Shown: positions 23,602 to 31,814, numbered from the stretch's first letter. The stretch: DNA of 31,814 bases from an uncultured Eubacteriales bacterium (GCA_934636435.1 CAKUAQ010000024.1:1-31814), one strand, 5' to 3'. The notes: a model not told the origin generated them from the sequence alone. Numbers and translations are program-made.

Positions 23602-24048
23602 ATGAAGTGTGTAGAAATCTTCACTGACGGCGCTTGCTCTGGCAATCCCGGGAAGGGCGGCTGGGGAGCCGTTCTGCGCTTTAACGGTGTGGAAAAAGAA
23701 CTGTGCGGCGGCGAGCCGGAAACCACCAACAACCGCATGGAGCTCACCGCGGTGATCGAATCGTTATCGGCGCTCCGGGAACCATGCGCCGTCACACTCA
23801 CCAGCGATTCCAAATATGTGATTGATGCCATTACCAAAGGTTGGGTCTACGGATGGAAACGAAACGGTTGGCGCAAGGCAGATAAAAAACTGGCGCTGAA
23901 TGTCGATTTGTGGGAAAAACTGTTGCCGCTCCTGAAAACCCACCAGGTCACCTTTGTGTGGGTCAAGGGGCACGACGGACATCCGGAGAATGAGCGCTGT
24001 GACCGGTTGGCGGTCGGCTATTACAGCAATCCGGAAAATTTTAAATAA
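23602..24048 (+). CDS. rnhA: Ribonuclease HI
   Basis: RNase HI cuts the RNA strand of RNA/DNA hybrids. The catalytic acids are D9 (FTDGACSGNPG), E47 (NNRMEL), D69 (TSDSKYV) and D134 (ERCDRLA), with H124 in KGHDGHPENERCD. WVYGWKRNGWRKADKKLALN forms the basic handle. Length 148 aa. I chose ATG 23602, since AGGAGGGAG sits ahead and the first strand (KCVEIFTDG) starts right after; the in-frame TTG at 23548 falls in the promoter. It stands alone; the FMN riboswitch promoter begins 6 bases after its stop. Confidence 0.97.
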   Translation: MKCVEIFTDGACSGNPGKGGWGAVLRFNGVEKELCGGEPETTNNRMELTAVIESLSALREPCAVTLTSDSKYVIDAITKGWVYGWKRNGWRKADKKLALNVDLWEKLLPLLKTHQVTFVWVKGHDGHPENERCDRLAVGYYSNPENFK

Positions 24049-24053
24049 ATCTC

Positions 24054-24081
24054 TTGACAAATTCGTATTTCGGAGTATGAT
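24054..24081 (+). promoter_or_regulatory. Promoter of the ribU riboswitch transcript
   Basis: TTGACA (24054-24059) and TATGAT (24076-24081) with 16-base spacing, just upstream of the FMN aptamer. Confidence 0.8.
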
Positions 24082-24096
24082 AAGAGCGAATCCAGA

Positions 24097-24213
24097 GTTC
24101 TTCAAGGCGGGGTGCGATTCCCCACCGGCGGTAACAGTCCGCAACTGCCGATTTTTCGGCACTGAATCGGTGTGATTCCGATACCGACGGTTAAAGTCCG
24201 GATGAGAGAAGAA
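24097..24213 (+). promoter_or_regulatory. FMN riboswitch (RFN element)
   Basis: The conserved RFN blocks are all readable: TTCTTCAAGGCGGGGTGCGA, TTCCCCACCGGCGGTAACAG, CCGCAACTGCCGA, GAATCGGTGTGATTCCGATA, CCGACGGTTAAAGTCCGGAT and the closing GAGAGAAGAA, which pairs with the opening TTCTTC. It senses FMN and controls ribU. The following hairpin at 24241 supplies transcription attenuation. Confidence 0.97.
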
Positions 24214-24240
24214 ATAGGCGCTTTGTGCGCATCTATTCCA

Positions 24241-24275
24241 TGTCTTGGAGCCAATGGTTCCGAGGCATATTTTTT
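24241..24275 (+). terminator. Terminator of the FMN riboswitch expression platform
   Basis: TGTCTTGGA and TCCGAGGCA form a 9-bp stem (two G-U pairs) around a 9-base loop and are followed by TATTTTTT. It lies between the aptamer and the ribU ribosome site, so FMN binding should switch transcription off. Confidence 0.8.
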
Positions 24276-24296
24276 ATACAATTGGAGGAAATCGGC

Positions 24297-24983
24297 ATGA
24301 AATCAATCGTTTCTCAATCTGACTCAAAAGCTCAGAGCTGGCGTCTACGCCGGATGTGCGCTATGGCTATGCTGTGCGCGCTGGCGTTTCTGGCGGTAGC
24401 ATTCATCCGTATTCCGGTGGTTTCATTTCTCAAATATGAACCAAAGGACGTACTGCTGGTGATCGGCGGATTCCTGTTTGGGCCGGTATACGGCGGACTG
24501 ATGTGCGCAGTGGTATCGCTGGTGGAGATGGTGACGATCAGCGATACCGGAGTTATCGGATTCATCATGAATCTGTTATCCTCCGGGCTGTTTGTCTGCG
24601 TTGCCGCCGGGTTCTATCATCGCCACCGTACCCTGAAAAACGCCTTGTGTGGATTAATTGCCGGAGTATTGACGATGACCGCCGGAATGCTGCTGTGGAA
24701 TTATCTTATCACCCCCCTCTATATGCACGTTCCCCGCTCGATGGTGGTCGGGATGCTGTGGACGGTATTTCTCCCCTTTAACTTGCTCAAGGGCGCGCTC
24801 AATGGAGCGTTGGCACTGGTTCTCTATAAAGGAGTTGCCGGAGCATTGCGGGCGGCTCACCTGTTTCCGCCCATCGAAAACGGACATCAGCCCATCCAGA
24901 AACGGCCCATTGTGTGGCTGGGAGCAGTTTTTGTTGCGGTAACGCTGGTTGTGATTGCTCTGGTATGGAGCGGAAAAATTTAA
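24297..24983 (+). CDS. ribU: Riboflavin ECF transporter substrate-binding component RibU
   Basis: RibU is the membrane S component that binds riboflavin and works with the shared EcfT/EcfA module, which is not in the window. About six membrane segments are visible between residues 20 and 220. The family motif FLKYEPKDVLLVIGGFLFGP follows the first segment (ALCALAFLAVAFIRIPVVS). ISDTGVIGFIMNLLSSGLF and a conserved WTVFLPFNLLKGALN are also typical. I chose ATG 24297, since GGAGG lies 8 bases ahead; the frame upstream runs through the riboswitch. The FMN riboswitch makes riboflavin the obvious substrate. 228 aa. Confidence 0.95.
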   Translation: MKSIVSQSDSKAQSWRLRRMCAMAMLCALAFLAVAFIRIPVVSFLKYEPKDVLLVIGGFLFGPVYGGLMCAVVSLVEMVTISDTGVIGFIMNLLSSGLFVCVAAGFYHRHRTLKNALCGLIAGVLTMTAGMLLWNYLITPLYMHVPRSMVVGMLWTVFLPFNLLKGALNGALALVLYKGVAGALRAAHLFPPIENGHQPIQKRPIVWLGAVFVAVTLVVIALVWSGKI

Positions 24984-24986
24984 AGG

Positions 24987-25015
24987 TTGACAAACCGGGG
25001 TGATCGTGCTATACT
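24987..25015 (+). promoter_or_regulatory. Promoter of the metK leader
   Basis: TTGACA (24987-24992) and TATACT (25010-25015) at 17-base spacing, starting 4 bases after the ribU stop codon. This is close to a consensus promoter. Confidence 0.85.
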
Positions 25016-25035
25016 GACACCCAGACAAATGAATA

Positions 25036-25140
25036 GCCTTATCAAGAGTGACGGAGGGAACAGGCCCGATGATGTCCGGCAACCTGTGGCGGCGACGCCA
25101 TAAGGTGCCAAATCCTGCGGTGCAACCGAAAGATGAGGGA
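25036..25140 (+). promoter_or_regulatory. SAM-I riboswitch (S box)
   Basis: Conserved blocks CTTATCAAGAGTGACGGAGG, GGCCCGATGATGTCCGGCAA, CC, GGTGCCAAATCCTGCGG and GAAAGATGAGGG are present in order; CCTTATC and GATGAGG form P1. It binds S-adenosylmethionine and controls metK, the SAM synthetase gene: classic product feedback. Confidence 0.97.
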
Positions 25141-25147
25141 CTCTTCC

Positions 25148-25174
25148 ACGCTCGGCTGCTGCCGGGCGTTTTTT
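25148..25174 (+). terminator. Terminator of the SAM-I riboswitch
   Basis: ACGCTCGGC and GCCGGGCGT form a 9-bp stem (one G-U pair) around TGCT, followed by six T residues. It lies immediately after the aptamer and before the metK ribosome site AGGGGGAT. Confidence 0.9.
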
Positions 25175-25209
25175 CATGTCAATTCTTATTTTCAAACAGG
25201 GGGATAACT

Positions 25210-26397
25210 ATGAACAGACACTTATTCACTTCCGAATCCGTGACCGAGGGCCATCCGGACAAGGTGTGCGATCAGATCTCCGATGCGGTGTTGGATGCTA
25301 TTCTGGAGAAGGATCCCAACGCGCACGTGGCCTGCGAAACCTTCTGCACCACCGGTATGGTCACCGTGATGGGGGAAATTTCCACCACCTGCTATGCGGA
25401 TATTCCGGCTATCGCCCGCCGGGTGATCAAAGACATCGGTTATAACGGAGAGGAAGGCAATTTCGATGGCTCTACCTGTGCTATCATGACCGCCATTGAC
25501 GAGCAATCTCCGGATATCGCTATGGGCGTCAACGACGCGCTGGAGAGCCGGGATGGCAACGATACCGATCCCTATGACCGCACCGGTGCCGGGGATCAGG
25601 GGATGATGTTTGGCTACGCCTGCCGAGAAACACCGGAACTGATGCCCTTGCCCATCTCTCTGTCCCATAAACTGTGCAAACAGCTTGCTAAACTGCGCAA
25701 GGACGGCACTCTCCCCTATCTGCGCCCGGATGGAAAAGCGCAGGTAACGGTAGAATACGAAAATGACCACCCGGCACGCATTGAGGCGGTGGTGGTTTCC
25801 ACGCAGCACAGCGCCAAGGTATCGCTGGATACCATTCGACAGGATGTGATCGAACAGGTCATCCGCCCCATTATTCCGGAAGAACTGATGGATGAACAGA
25901 CGAAGATTTACGTGAATCCTACCGGACGGTTTGTGGTTGGCGGCCCGCAAGGCGATACCGGCCTGACCGGACGTAAAATCATTGTGGATACCTATGGAGG
26001 CTACGCCCGTCACGGCGGCGGCGCCTTCTCCGGAAAAGACCCCACGAAAGTGGATCGTTCCGCCTGTTATATGGCCCGCTATGCTGCAAAGAATGTTGTC
26101 GCTGCCGGCTTGGCGGATCGGTGCGAGATTCAGTTGGCTTACGCCATCGGCGTAGCGCATCCGGTATCGGTTCTGGTAGAAACCTTTGGAACCGGGAAGT
26201 TCTCGGATGAGGTTATCACCCGAGCGGTGGAAACGGTGTTTGATTTCCGCCCGGCTGCCATTATTGACGCGTTGGAACTGCGCCGTCCGATTTATCGGCA
26301 GTTGGCTGCCTACGGACACATCGGCCGGGAAGATCTGGACGTTACTTGGGAACGCACCGATAAGGCAGAAGCGCTGAAGACGGCTATTCAAGCCTAA
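25210..26397 (+). CDS. metK: S-adenosylmethionine synthetase
   Basis: MetK makes SAM from methionine and ATP. The N-terminus HLFTSESVTEGHPDKVCDQISD holds the ATP-binding His and Asp, GAGDQGMMFGYA is the ATP-binding hexapeptide region, and GGGAFSGKDPTKVDRSA is the P-loop-like motif. 395 aa is normal. ATG 25210 has AGGGGGAT just ahead; the open frame upstream is the riboswitch. SAM-I riboswitch control is directly visible. The gene ends 22 bases before a strong terminator. Confidence 0.98.
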   Translation: MNRHLFTSESVTEGHPDKVCDQISDAVLDAILEKDPNAHVACETFCTTGMVTVMGEISTTCYADIPAIARRVIKDIGYNGEEGNFDGSTCAIMTAIDEQSPDIAMGVNDALESRDGNDTDPYDRTGAGDQGMMFGYACRETPELMPLPISLSHKLCKQLAKLRKDGTLPYLRPDGKAQVTVEYENDHPARIEAVVVSTQHSAKVSLDTIRQDVIEQVIRPIIPEELMDEQTKIYVNPTGRFVVGGPQGDTGLTGRKIIVDTYGGYARHGGGAFSGKDPTKVDRSACYMARYAAKNVVAAGLADRCEIQLAYAIGVAHPVSVLVETFGTGKFSDEVITRAVETVFDFRPAAIIDALELRRPIYRQLAAYGHIGREDLDVTWERTDKAEALKTAIQA

Positions 26398-26418
26398 TGC
26401 AGCAAAAAAAATGAAGAG

Positions 26419-26460
26419 GCAGCGGCACAGTCCATTCAGGACTGTGCCGCTGCTTTTTTT
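26419..26460. terminator. Bidirectional terminator between metK and ligA
   Basis: GCAGCGGCACAGTCC and GGACTGTGCCGCTGC pair perfectly over 15 bases around ATTCA, with seven T residues on the right (metK) and an A-run at 26403-26411 that provides U residues for the ligA transcript. Confidence 0.93.
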
Positions 26461-26470
26461 ACTCGGTATC

Positions 26471-28450
26471 TCATTCCAGCATCCGGCGAAACTGCTCCTC
26501 ATCAATAACAGGGATACCCAGCTGATTCGCTTTATCCAACTTGCTGCCGGCTTCCTCGCCGGCCAGTACATAGGTGGTCTTTTTCGACACGCTGCCAGCG
26601 GCTTTTCCGCCGCGCTGTTCGATCATTTCCTGCGCCTCGCTGCGTTTCAGAGTGGGCAACGTGCCGGTCAGTACAAAGGTCATTCCGGCAAACCGATCGT
26701 CCACCTGCCGTTGCCGTGCAGTCATGTTTACACCTTGCAGTCGCAGCTGTTCTACCAAATGTCGGGATGGGGCCAATCGAAAGAAATCCACCACGCTCTG
26801 CGCCATCACAGCGCCAAAACCGTCGATTTCTCCGATTTCCTCCGCCGTCGCATCCATCACCGCATCCATCGAGCCGAAGTGCGCTGCCAGCAGCTTTGCA
26901 GCTTTCTCGCCGATATGCCGGATACCTAAGCCATAAATGACCCGATAGAGGTCGTTCTTTTTAGAGGCCTCCAATGCCGCCAGCAAATTCTCCGCGGATT
27001 TCTCGCCCAGCCCTTCCAGCTCACTGATCTGTTCACGAGTAATTGAGTAAAGATCATATACTTCACAGACGACCCCGGCGTTGACCAGCAACTCTAATAC
27101 GGCCGTTCCAAGCCCGTCAATATCCATTGCATCCTTAGAGGTAAAATGGATCAGGTGGCGCAACCGTTGAGCAGGACACTCCGGGTTGACGCACCGCAGA
27201 TCCGCTTCGCCGTCCTCCCGTACCGCCAGCTGCCCGCAGGAGGGACAAACCGTCGGCAGACGGTACGGGATGCTGTTCGGCGCACGGCGTATGACCCGCA
27301 CCACTTCGGGGATGATCTCGCCGGCCTTACGCATGGCCACAGTATCTCCGATGCCCAACGCTTTTTCGTCGATGAAGTTCTGGTTGTGGAGGGTAGCGCG
27401 ACTGACTGTGGTTCCGGCCAATGTCACCGGATCGAATACGCCGGTTGGCGTCAGCACCCCGGTACGCCCTACATTGACCTCTACGGTACGCAACACGGTT
27501 TCCTTTTCTTCCGGCGGAAATTTGTAGGCAACCGCCCATTTGGGAAATTTGGCCGTGCTGCCCAACGCATCTCTTTGCGTAAAGCTATCTACCTTCACAA
27601 CGGCGCCGTCGATATCATAGGATAAATCAGGGCGACTGGCGCCGATTTGCCGTATTTTATCCAGCGCCTCCTCGACGGAGGAAGTCACCAAAAATCCCGG
27701 AATGACCGGAAATCCCAGCGCTTGCATCCGTTTGAGAGAATCCGCATGGCTGTGAACGGTTTCCCCCTCGATCAGCTGCATATTAAACACAAAAATGGAT
27801 AAATTCCTTCGTCCTACTACTGCCGGGTCTTTCTGGCGCAGGGTTCCTGCCGCAGAATTCCGCGGGTTCTTAAAGGTCTTTTCTCCGTTTTCTTCCTGCT
27901 GACGTACCAACGCCGCAAAGCTCTCCCGCGGCATATAAACCTCTCCGCGCACGATTATTCGCTCCACCGGCTCCGTCAATACTTGCGGGATGTCCCGAAT
28001 CTGCCGCAGATTAGCGGATACATCTTCCCCCACAGCGCCGTCTCCACGTGTGGCACCCCGGTAAAACTTGCCGTTTCGGTACTCAATCGCCACCGAAAGA
28101 CCGTCGATCTTCGGTTCCACCACGTATACCGGATCTGAAACCGTCTCCCGTACCCGTGTGTCAAACGCTCGCACCTCATCTTCGGAAAACACGTCCTGTA
28201 AGCTGCCGAGCGGCACCTCATGGGCCACCGGGGCAAAGGAACTGGACAACTCCCCATGCACCCGTTGGGTGTAGGAATCGGCGGTGACAAGCTGCGGATA
28301 TTGTTCTTCCAGCTCACGCAGCTCCCGGGTCAACGCATCGAAAGCATCGTCCTCGATTTCCGGTGCATCCTCATCATAATAGCGGTGGCTGTGATAGTCG
28401 ATCTGTTCCCGCAGCGTCCGTACGCGCACGGCGGCTTCTTCCAGATTCAT
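26471..28450 (-). CDS. ligA: NAD+-dependent DNA ligase LigA
   Basis: LigA seals nicks in replication and repair using NAD+. Domains in order: the Ia NAD-binding region with YHSHRYYDEDAPEIEDDAFD, the adenylation domain with lysine K114 in KIDGLSV and SAAGTLRQKDP, the OB fold, a four-Cys zinc finger (CPSCG to CVNPECPAQ, about 400-425), HhH repeats, and a C-terminal BRCT domain (FAGMTFVLTGTLPTLKRSEA, about 580-659). 659 aa is normal. GGAGGAT lies ahead of the ATG. It is 22 bases downstream of yunB and probably the last gene of the alaS-yunB unit. Confidence 0.97.
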   Translation of the reverse strand: MNLEEAAVRVRTLREQIDYHSHRYYDEDAPEIEDDAFDALTRELRELEEQYPQLVTADSYTQRVHGELSSSFAPVAHEVPLGSLQDVFSEDEVRAFDTRVRETVSDPVYVVEPKIDGLSVAIEYRNGKFYRGATRGDGAVGEDVSANLRQIRDIPQVLTEPVERIIVRGEVYMPRESFAALVRQQEENGEKTFKNPRNSAAGTLRQKDPAVVGRRNLSIFVFNMQLIEGETVHSHADSLKRMQALGFPVIPGFLVTSSVEEALDKIRQIGASRPDLSYDIDGAVVKVDSFTQRDALGSTAKFPKWAVAYKFPPEEKETVLRTVEVNVGRTGVLTPTGVFDPVTLAGTTVSRATLHNQNFIDEKALGIGDTVAMRKAGEIIPEVVRVIRRAPNSIPYRLPTVCPSCGQLAVREDGEADLRCVNPECPAQRLRHLIHFTSKDAMDIDGLGTAVLELLVNAGVVCEVYDLYSITREQISELEGLGEKSAENLLAALEASKKNDLYRVIYGLGIRHIGEKAAKLLAAHFGSMDAVMDATAEEIGEIDGFGAVMAQSVVDFFRLAPSRHLVEQLRLQGVNMTARQRQVDDRFAGMTFVLTGTLPTLKRSEAQEMIEQRGGKAAGSVSKKTTYVLAGEEAGSKLDKANQLGIPVIDEEQFRRMLE

Positions 28451-28472
28451 GGTTGATCCTCCGATTTTGGGG

Positions 28473-29168
28473 TCAGTCTACCTGCCCGTAGTTGAATATC
28501 TTATCAGTGATGTCGTCATCGCTGTCATATACCTGTGTCAGCGTGCCTGGCACCTCCCCCAGCAGCACAGTTTCCGCCACCGGGAATGAACTATCCAACG
28601 ACACAGTGGAACGCCCCGCCGAGGTCACGACGCACAGACTGATCTGCATCTTGACGAGCACCCGATACACACTCTGATTGATTCCGGTGGCTTCCAACGA
28701 GGAGGATGAGGAGGATAGAACCGTGGCGGTCACGCTCATAGGAAATGAACAGACCGGTCCCCAGCCGCTGAGCGCTTCGGGGCCACACAGCGTTCCCAGC
28801 GGTACAGCAGCGCTGACGGTAGACAATCCATCCATGGCTTCCATCACGTAGTTTCCCACATCGGTGCGGATCGTATTCACAGCGGCGGTATCCGTCACCA
28901 CGGACGATACCACCTGATTCCCGCCATAAGCAACATGGATCATATTGCGGCACAGTTCTGCCCGTTCCGCCAGCACACAGCTGAATGCCTGATTGACCTG
29001 CTGCTCGGCGATCCACAACGCCTGACTTTCCGCAAAGGTCAGTACCGCCGTCCGACAATGGAGCAGCAGCGCCGCCAGCGGGATCAGCAACGTCAACACC
29101 AGAACACATAACCGATGTGTGCCGCGATGCGTTCTTCGCCTGTGCCGTCTGTGCCACATCTTCCTCAC
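28473..29168 (-). CDS. yunB: Sporulation protein YunB
   Basis: YunB is required for efficient sporulation in B. subtilis and is expressed in the mother cell. Here the protein has a very basic start (RRHRRRTHRG), one membrane segment (about 20-40), then a predicted exposed domain. The match rests on VPLGTLCGPEALSGWGPVCSFP, ATGINQSVYRVLVKMQ and a C-terminal SSFPVAETVLLGEVPGTLTQVY. A Ser-run (SSSSSS near residue 153) is a local oddity. 231 aa is about usual. It tells us the organism probably forms spores. It sits between the exonuclease and ligA on one strand. Confidence 0.85.
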   Translation of the reverse strand: MRKMWHRRHRRRTHRGTHRLCVLVLTLLIPLAALLLHCRTAVLTFAESQALWIAEQQVNQAFSCVLAERAELCRNMIHVAYGGNQVVSSVVTDTAAVNTIRTDVGNYVMEAMDGLSTVSAAVPLGTLCGPEALSGWGPVCSFPMSVTATVLSSSSSSLEATGINQSVYRVLVKMQISLCVVTSAGRSTVSLDSSFPVAETVLLGEVPGTLTQVYDSDDDITDKIFNYGQVD

Positions 29169-29218
29169 CTCAACCCATCCTATGAAGAAAGGCTGTACAG
29201 GGTGCAGGTGTTACAGAT

Positions 29219-30100
29219 TCACTCCACGGGCACAACGGCAGCCGGGGCGGCCTCTTTTTCCGGCGGCAGCTTTTCCGTCAGCTTTTTACGGCATTCCACA
29301 CCTTCGTATTTCTGCCGAAATTGCACACGGCCCCGATACTCCTTCCGGCATGCTTTACAATCAAAATTGGCGCAGAAAGCACGGCAACGGAATTGCCATT
29401 CGCCCTTGCGCTTCATCTCCCGTCCGCATTCCGGGCAGGAAAAATGCAGCTCGCTCCGTTTCACCAATGGGTCGTTAATATCGCTGAGGATCACCGTCTT
29501 AAAGGTAATGCGGCGGTAAAACTCCTCATTCACCTGCTGAATCGCCGCTTGAAACAGCTCCGGTTCGTACACTTTTTGCAGAATTTGTGCCGTCAGGCAG
29601 CTGTCATCCAGCGCCCGATGCAACGTCATGTTGTCCTCAGGAATCGCCAGCATCTCTCCGGCACGCGCTAACCCGATCTGTCCGCCGGTCACTCCCATGC
29701 GGGTTTGGGCATACGCCTGAAAATCCATATAGTATTCCAGACCCGGCACCTCCTGCCGGTGAAAGAAAAATCGACAGTTTTCCATCATCACCAGCAGGTC
29801 GGTGGTGCTCCAGGTCAAATACACCGTCGGTTTCGTCCCGGCAAAAGCCCGCAGCTGCGCCAGCATTCCCGCAAAGGTGGTGCCGTTTTCCAAATCTTCC
29901 GGTTTGATATTGGTCAAATCCGTGACGATATCCGACAGTTTTTTGCTCACCACCGGGCGCACGTTCGCCTGGAAGGTATCCACGACCTCCATAGCCTCGT
30001 TGAGTCGCACAGCGCCCACCTCAATGATCTCATTGAAATAACCGTGCGCCTTACGAGAATAGCCGCCGTTCCACTCTAAATCAATAACAATATACTGCAT
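29219..30100 (-). CDS. DEDDh 3'-5' exonuclease with C-terminal zinc-ribbon-like tail
   Basis: A DnaQ-like (DEDDh) exonuclease. The acids are D7 and E9 (VIDLEWN), D101 (TWSTTD) and H161/D165-166 (LHRALDDSCLT), all conserved, so it should be active on RNA or DNA ends. KapD/ERI-1-type exonucleases have this layout. After residue 215 a tail has six clustered Cys: C222, C225, C239, C243, C248, C251 (SCPECG to CKAC), consistent with one or two zinc ribbons. I chose ATG 30100 because homology starts with MQYIVIDLEW; there is no clear ribosome site, but the HIT gene's stop is 4 bases upstream, so translational coupling is likely. 293 aa. Confidence 0.85.
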   Translation of the reverse strand: MQYIVIDLEWNGGYSRKAHGYFNEIIEVGAVRLNEAMEVVDTFQANVRPVVSKKLSDIVTDLTNIKPEDLENGTTFAGMLAQLRAFAGTKPTVYLTWSTTDLLVMMENCRFFFHRQEVPGLEYYMDFQAYAQTRMGVTGGQIGLARAGEMLAIPEDNMTLHRALDDSCLTAQILQKVYEPELFQAAIQQVNEEFYRRITFKTVILSDINDPLVKRSELHFSCPECGREMKRKGEWQFRCRAFCANFDCKACRKEYRGRVQFRQKYEGVECRKKLTEKLPPEKEAAPAAVVPVE

Positions 30101-30104
30101 ACAG

Positions 30105-30437
30105 TCAGCCCATCTCGCCCATTGTGCGCCCACCCAACAGATGGAAATGGAGATGTTGCACCGACTGTCCGGCCGCGGCTCCATTATTGGTCACTACCCG
30201 ATAATCGGTCACTCCCAAGGAAGCGGCGATTTCCGGGATCTTAGCGAAAATGTGCGCCACTACGGCGGTGTTGTCTGCAGTCAGCGCCCGCACTCCATCC
30301 AAGTGCGTCTTCGGAATCAGCAACACATGCACCGGCGCTTTCGGCTCAATATCCCGAAATGCCAGTATTGCATCGTCCTCATATACCTTCTGTGAGGGAA
30401 TCTCTCCGGCGGCTATCTTGCAAAACAGACAATCCAT
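30105..30437 (-). CDS. HIT family hydrolase (HinT-like)
   Basis: A histidine-triad nucleotide-binding protein that hydrolyses adenosine phosphoramidates and similar nucleotides. The HIT motif is H95-L-H97-F-H99 in QSVQHLHFHLLGGR. The N-terminus DCLFCKIAAGEIPSQKVYED (C3, C6) is typical of bacterial HinT; 110 aa is normal. It has an AAAGGAT site ahead. It lies 50 bases downstream of alaS and ends 4 bases before the exonuclease start. Confidence 0.95.
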   Translation of the reverse strand: MDCLFCKIAAGEIPSQKVYEDDAILAFRDIEPKAPVHVLLIPKTHLDGVRALTADNTAVVAHIFAKIPEIAASLGVTDYRVVTNNGAAAGQSVQHLHFHLLGGRTMGEMG

Positions 30438-30487
30438 CTCAGTTCATCCTTTCCATTTGTCGACATTCGGCGTGGTTCTTTCCGCCG

Positions 30488-31814
30488 TCAGCCTTTCACC
30501 ATATCGGCGACCGCCTCGGCAGCGGCAGCTACCACGGCATCCGCCTTATCCACCTCTTTACCGCCGGCCATGGCGGAGTCCGGGCGACCGCCGCCCTTGC
30601 CGCCGCAGACAGCCGCGATCTGCTTCACGATATTGCCCGCATGCACGCCGGCAGCCACAGCACCCTTGGTGGCGGTGGCCAGAATGCTCACCTTATCCTC
30701 ATGGACAGTGACCAGGACCACTACGCCTTCGCCCAGCGTATCCCGCATCCGGTCACCCAGCTCCCGCAATGCCGCCGTATCCAGATCCGGTACCCGCAGC
30801 GCCAGCAACTGGACACCGCCGATCTGCTGCACCTGTTGGGTCACATCGCCCAACGAGCTTTGTGCCATCTCATTTTTCAGGGATTCATTCTCGGCGGCCA
30901 GCTCCTTGACCTGCCCCAACAGGTGCGACACCCGTTCCTCGATGTCAGATTCCTTGCATTTGAGCGACCCGGCGATATGTGCCAACCGCTGCTCCAAGGC
31001 AGCATAATACGCCACCACATTATCTCCGGTCAGCGCCTCGATACGGCGCACACCGGCCGCCACGCCGCTCTCGCTCACCAGCTTGAACAGGCGAATCTCC
31101 CCGGTGTGGGATACGTGGGTGCCGCCGCACAGCTCCTTGGAGAAATCGCCCATGGTCACTACCCGCACCCGGTCGCCGTATTTCTCGCCAAACAGTGCCA
31201 TCGCGCCGGATTTTTTGGCTTCCTCCACCGTCATCACAGTGGTGACCACCGGCAGATCGGCGGCGATTTTTTCATTCACCAGAGCCTCCACCTGCGCCAG
31301 CTCCTCCGCCGTCATCGCCTGGAAATGGGCAAAATCAAACCGTAGCCGATGGGGCGTTACCAGAGAACCCTTCTGCTCCACGTGGCTACCCAACACCTCA
31401 CGCAGCGCTTTTTGCAGCAGGTGGGTGGCGCTGTGGTTGCGGCAGGTTGCCGCCCGTGCCGCCGCATCCACCCGCAGGGTGACCGGCTCGTCCACCCGGA
31501 GCATGCCGGCGGTCATCACGCCCACGTGCCCCACCTTGCCGCCGCGCAGCTTGATGGTCTCCTCCACCCGGAATGTGCCGTCCTTGCCCGCGATCACACC
31601 GATATCGCCTTCCTGACCGCCCATGGTGGCATAGAACGGCGTCACAGCAGTAAATATCGTTCCCCGCTGCCCCTCGGTCAGCGCCTCGGTCAGCTCCGTC
31701 TCCCCCGCCAGCACCGTAATGCGGTCGGTCAGTTCCAGCTTATCATAGCCGTCGAACTGCGTCGTCACCGCCGCGTCGATCTGATCGTATACGGTGGCAT
31801 CCGCTCCCATATAG
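30488..31814 (-). CDS. alaS: Alanyl-tRNA synthetase, C-terminal part
   Basis: The frame is open to the window edge, so the N-terminal catalytic domain lies outside. Present are the link to the editing domain and the editing domain proper, with HSATHLL and CGGTHVSHTGEI, the four zinc-binding residues of which are His-His and Cys-His. Then comes a coiled region, and the C-terminal C-Ala domain with GKGGGRPDSAMAGGKEVDKAD. AlaS charges tRNA-Ala and clears Ser/Gly errors. It is the first readable gene of the unit alaS-HIT-exonuclease-yunB-ligA. Confidence 0.97.
   Translation of the reverse strand, partial: YMGADATVYDQIDAAVTTQFDGYDKLELTDRITVLAGETELTEALTEGQRGTIFTAVTPFYATMGGQEGDIGVIAGKDGTFRVEETIKLRGGKVGHVGVMTAGMLRVDEPVTLRVDAAARAATCRNHSATHLLQKALREVLGSHVEQKGSLVTPHRLRFDFAHFQAMTAEELAQVEALVNEKIAADLPVVTTVMTVEEAKKSGAMALFGEKYGDRVRVVTMGDFSKELCGGTHVSHTGEIRLFKLVSESGVAAGVRRIEALTGDNVVAYYAALEQRLAHIAGSLKCKESDIEERVSHLLGQVKELAAENESLKNEMAQSSLGDVTQQVQQIGGVQLLALRVPDLDTAALRELGDRMRDTLGEGVVVLVTVHEDKVSILATATKGAVAAGVHAGNIVKQIAAVCGGKGGGRPDSAMAGGKEVDKADAVVAAAAEAVADMVKG

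Noticed and set aside
25222..26571. 449-codon minus frame opposite metK
   Set aside because: metK and its riboswitch are unambiguous, and this frame also crosses a terminator.
30359..31345. 328-codon + frame opposite alaS
   Set aside because: Antisense of the conserved alaS editing domain; no ribosome site.
1..31814. CRISPR array, tRNA or rRNA genes
   Set aside because: No regularly spaced repeats and no recognisable tRNA or rRNA segment were seen on either strand.

Overview
The window reads as chromosome from a Gram-positive, spore-forming Clostridia member, most likely of the Oscillospiraceae/Ruminococcaceae type. The evidence is a SepF/YlmH/DivIVA division cluster, an IreB regulatory phosphoprotein gene, a YunB sporulation gene, and T-box, SAM-I and FMN leaders in front of pheST, metK and ribU. 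Strong GGAGG ribosome binding sites and moderately high GC also fit. Nearly all of it is core genome; the only clear trace of mobile DNA is a decayed relaxase/replication-initiator fragment near 23.1-23.55 kb.

Layout, left part (+ strand, 1-9.45 kb): mutS (3' end), mutL and miaA run into an HlyD-like membrane protein, yggS, sepF, ylmH and divIVA with short gaps or overlaps. After a hairpin-rich gap come lspA and an rluD-type pseudouridine synthase. ylmG and ileS, often found in this cluster in other Firmicutes, are not between sepF and lspA. Next, on the minus strand, is a VTT/DedA-type membrane protein set between two terminators.

Middle (10.3-20.1 kb): the minus strand carries pheS-pheT behind a Phe T-box, then ireB (own promoter) and an unnamed 101-aa protein. 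Divergent from pheS is a + strand series joining thymidylate and folate functions: thyX, a thymidylate-kinase-like gene, a DJ-1/PfpI protein and 5-formyl-THF cyclo-ligase. mltG and a U32-family tRNA hydroxylation protein follow. The spacing of the divergent pheS and thyX promoters is compact, and a perfect palindrome sits on the thyX promoter.

Right part (20.1-31.8 kb): a class B penicillin-binding protein begins directly on the T-tract of a terminator hairpin. A Xer-type recombinase on the minus strand is flanked by two perfect hairpins and followed upstream by the relaxase relic and a small ORF. Then come rnhA, an FMN riboswitch with ribU, and a SAM-I riboswitch with metK. The minus strand closes the window with alaS (3' part), a HIT protein, a DEDDh exonuclease with a C-terminal zinc-ribbon-like tail, yunB and ligA, which look like one transcription unit ending at the metK/ligA bidirectional terminator.

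I did not find a clear new multi-gene defence or biosynthetic system. The most interesting leads are the start codon and SD built into the terminator before the PBP, the unnamed IreB-linked protein, the HlyD-like protein within the division cluster, the palindromic thyX operator candidate and the relaxase relic. All gene identities rest on motif reading by eye; no database search was run.
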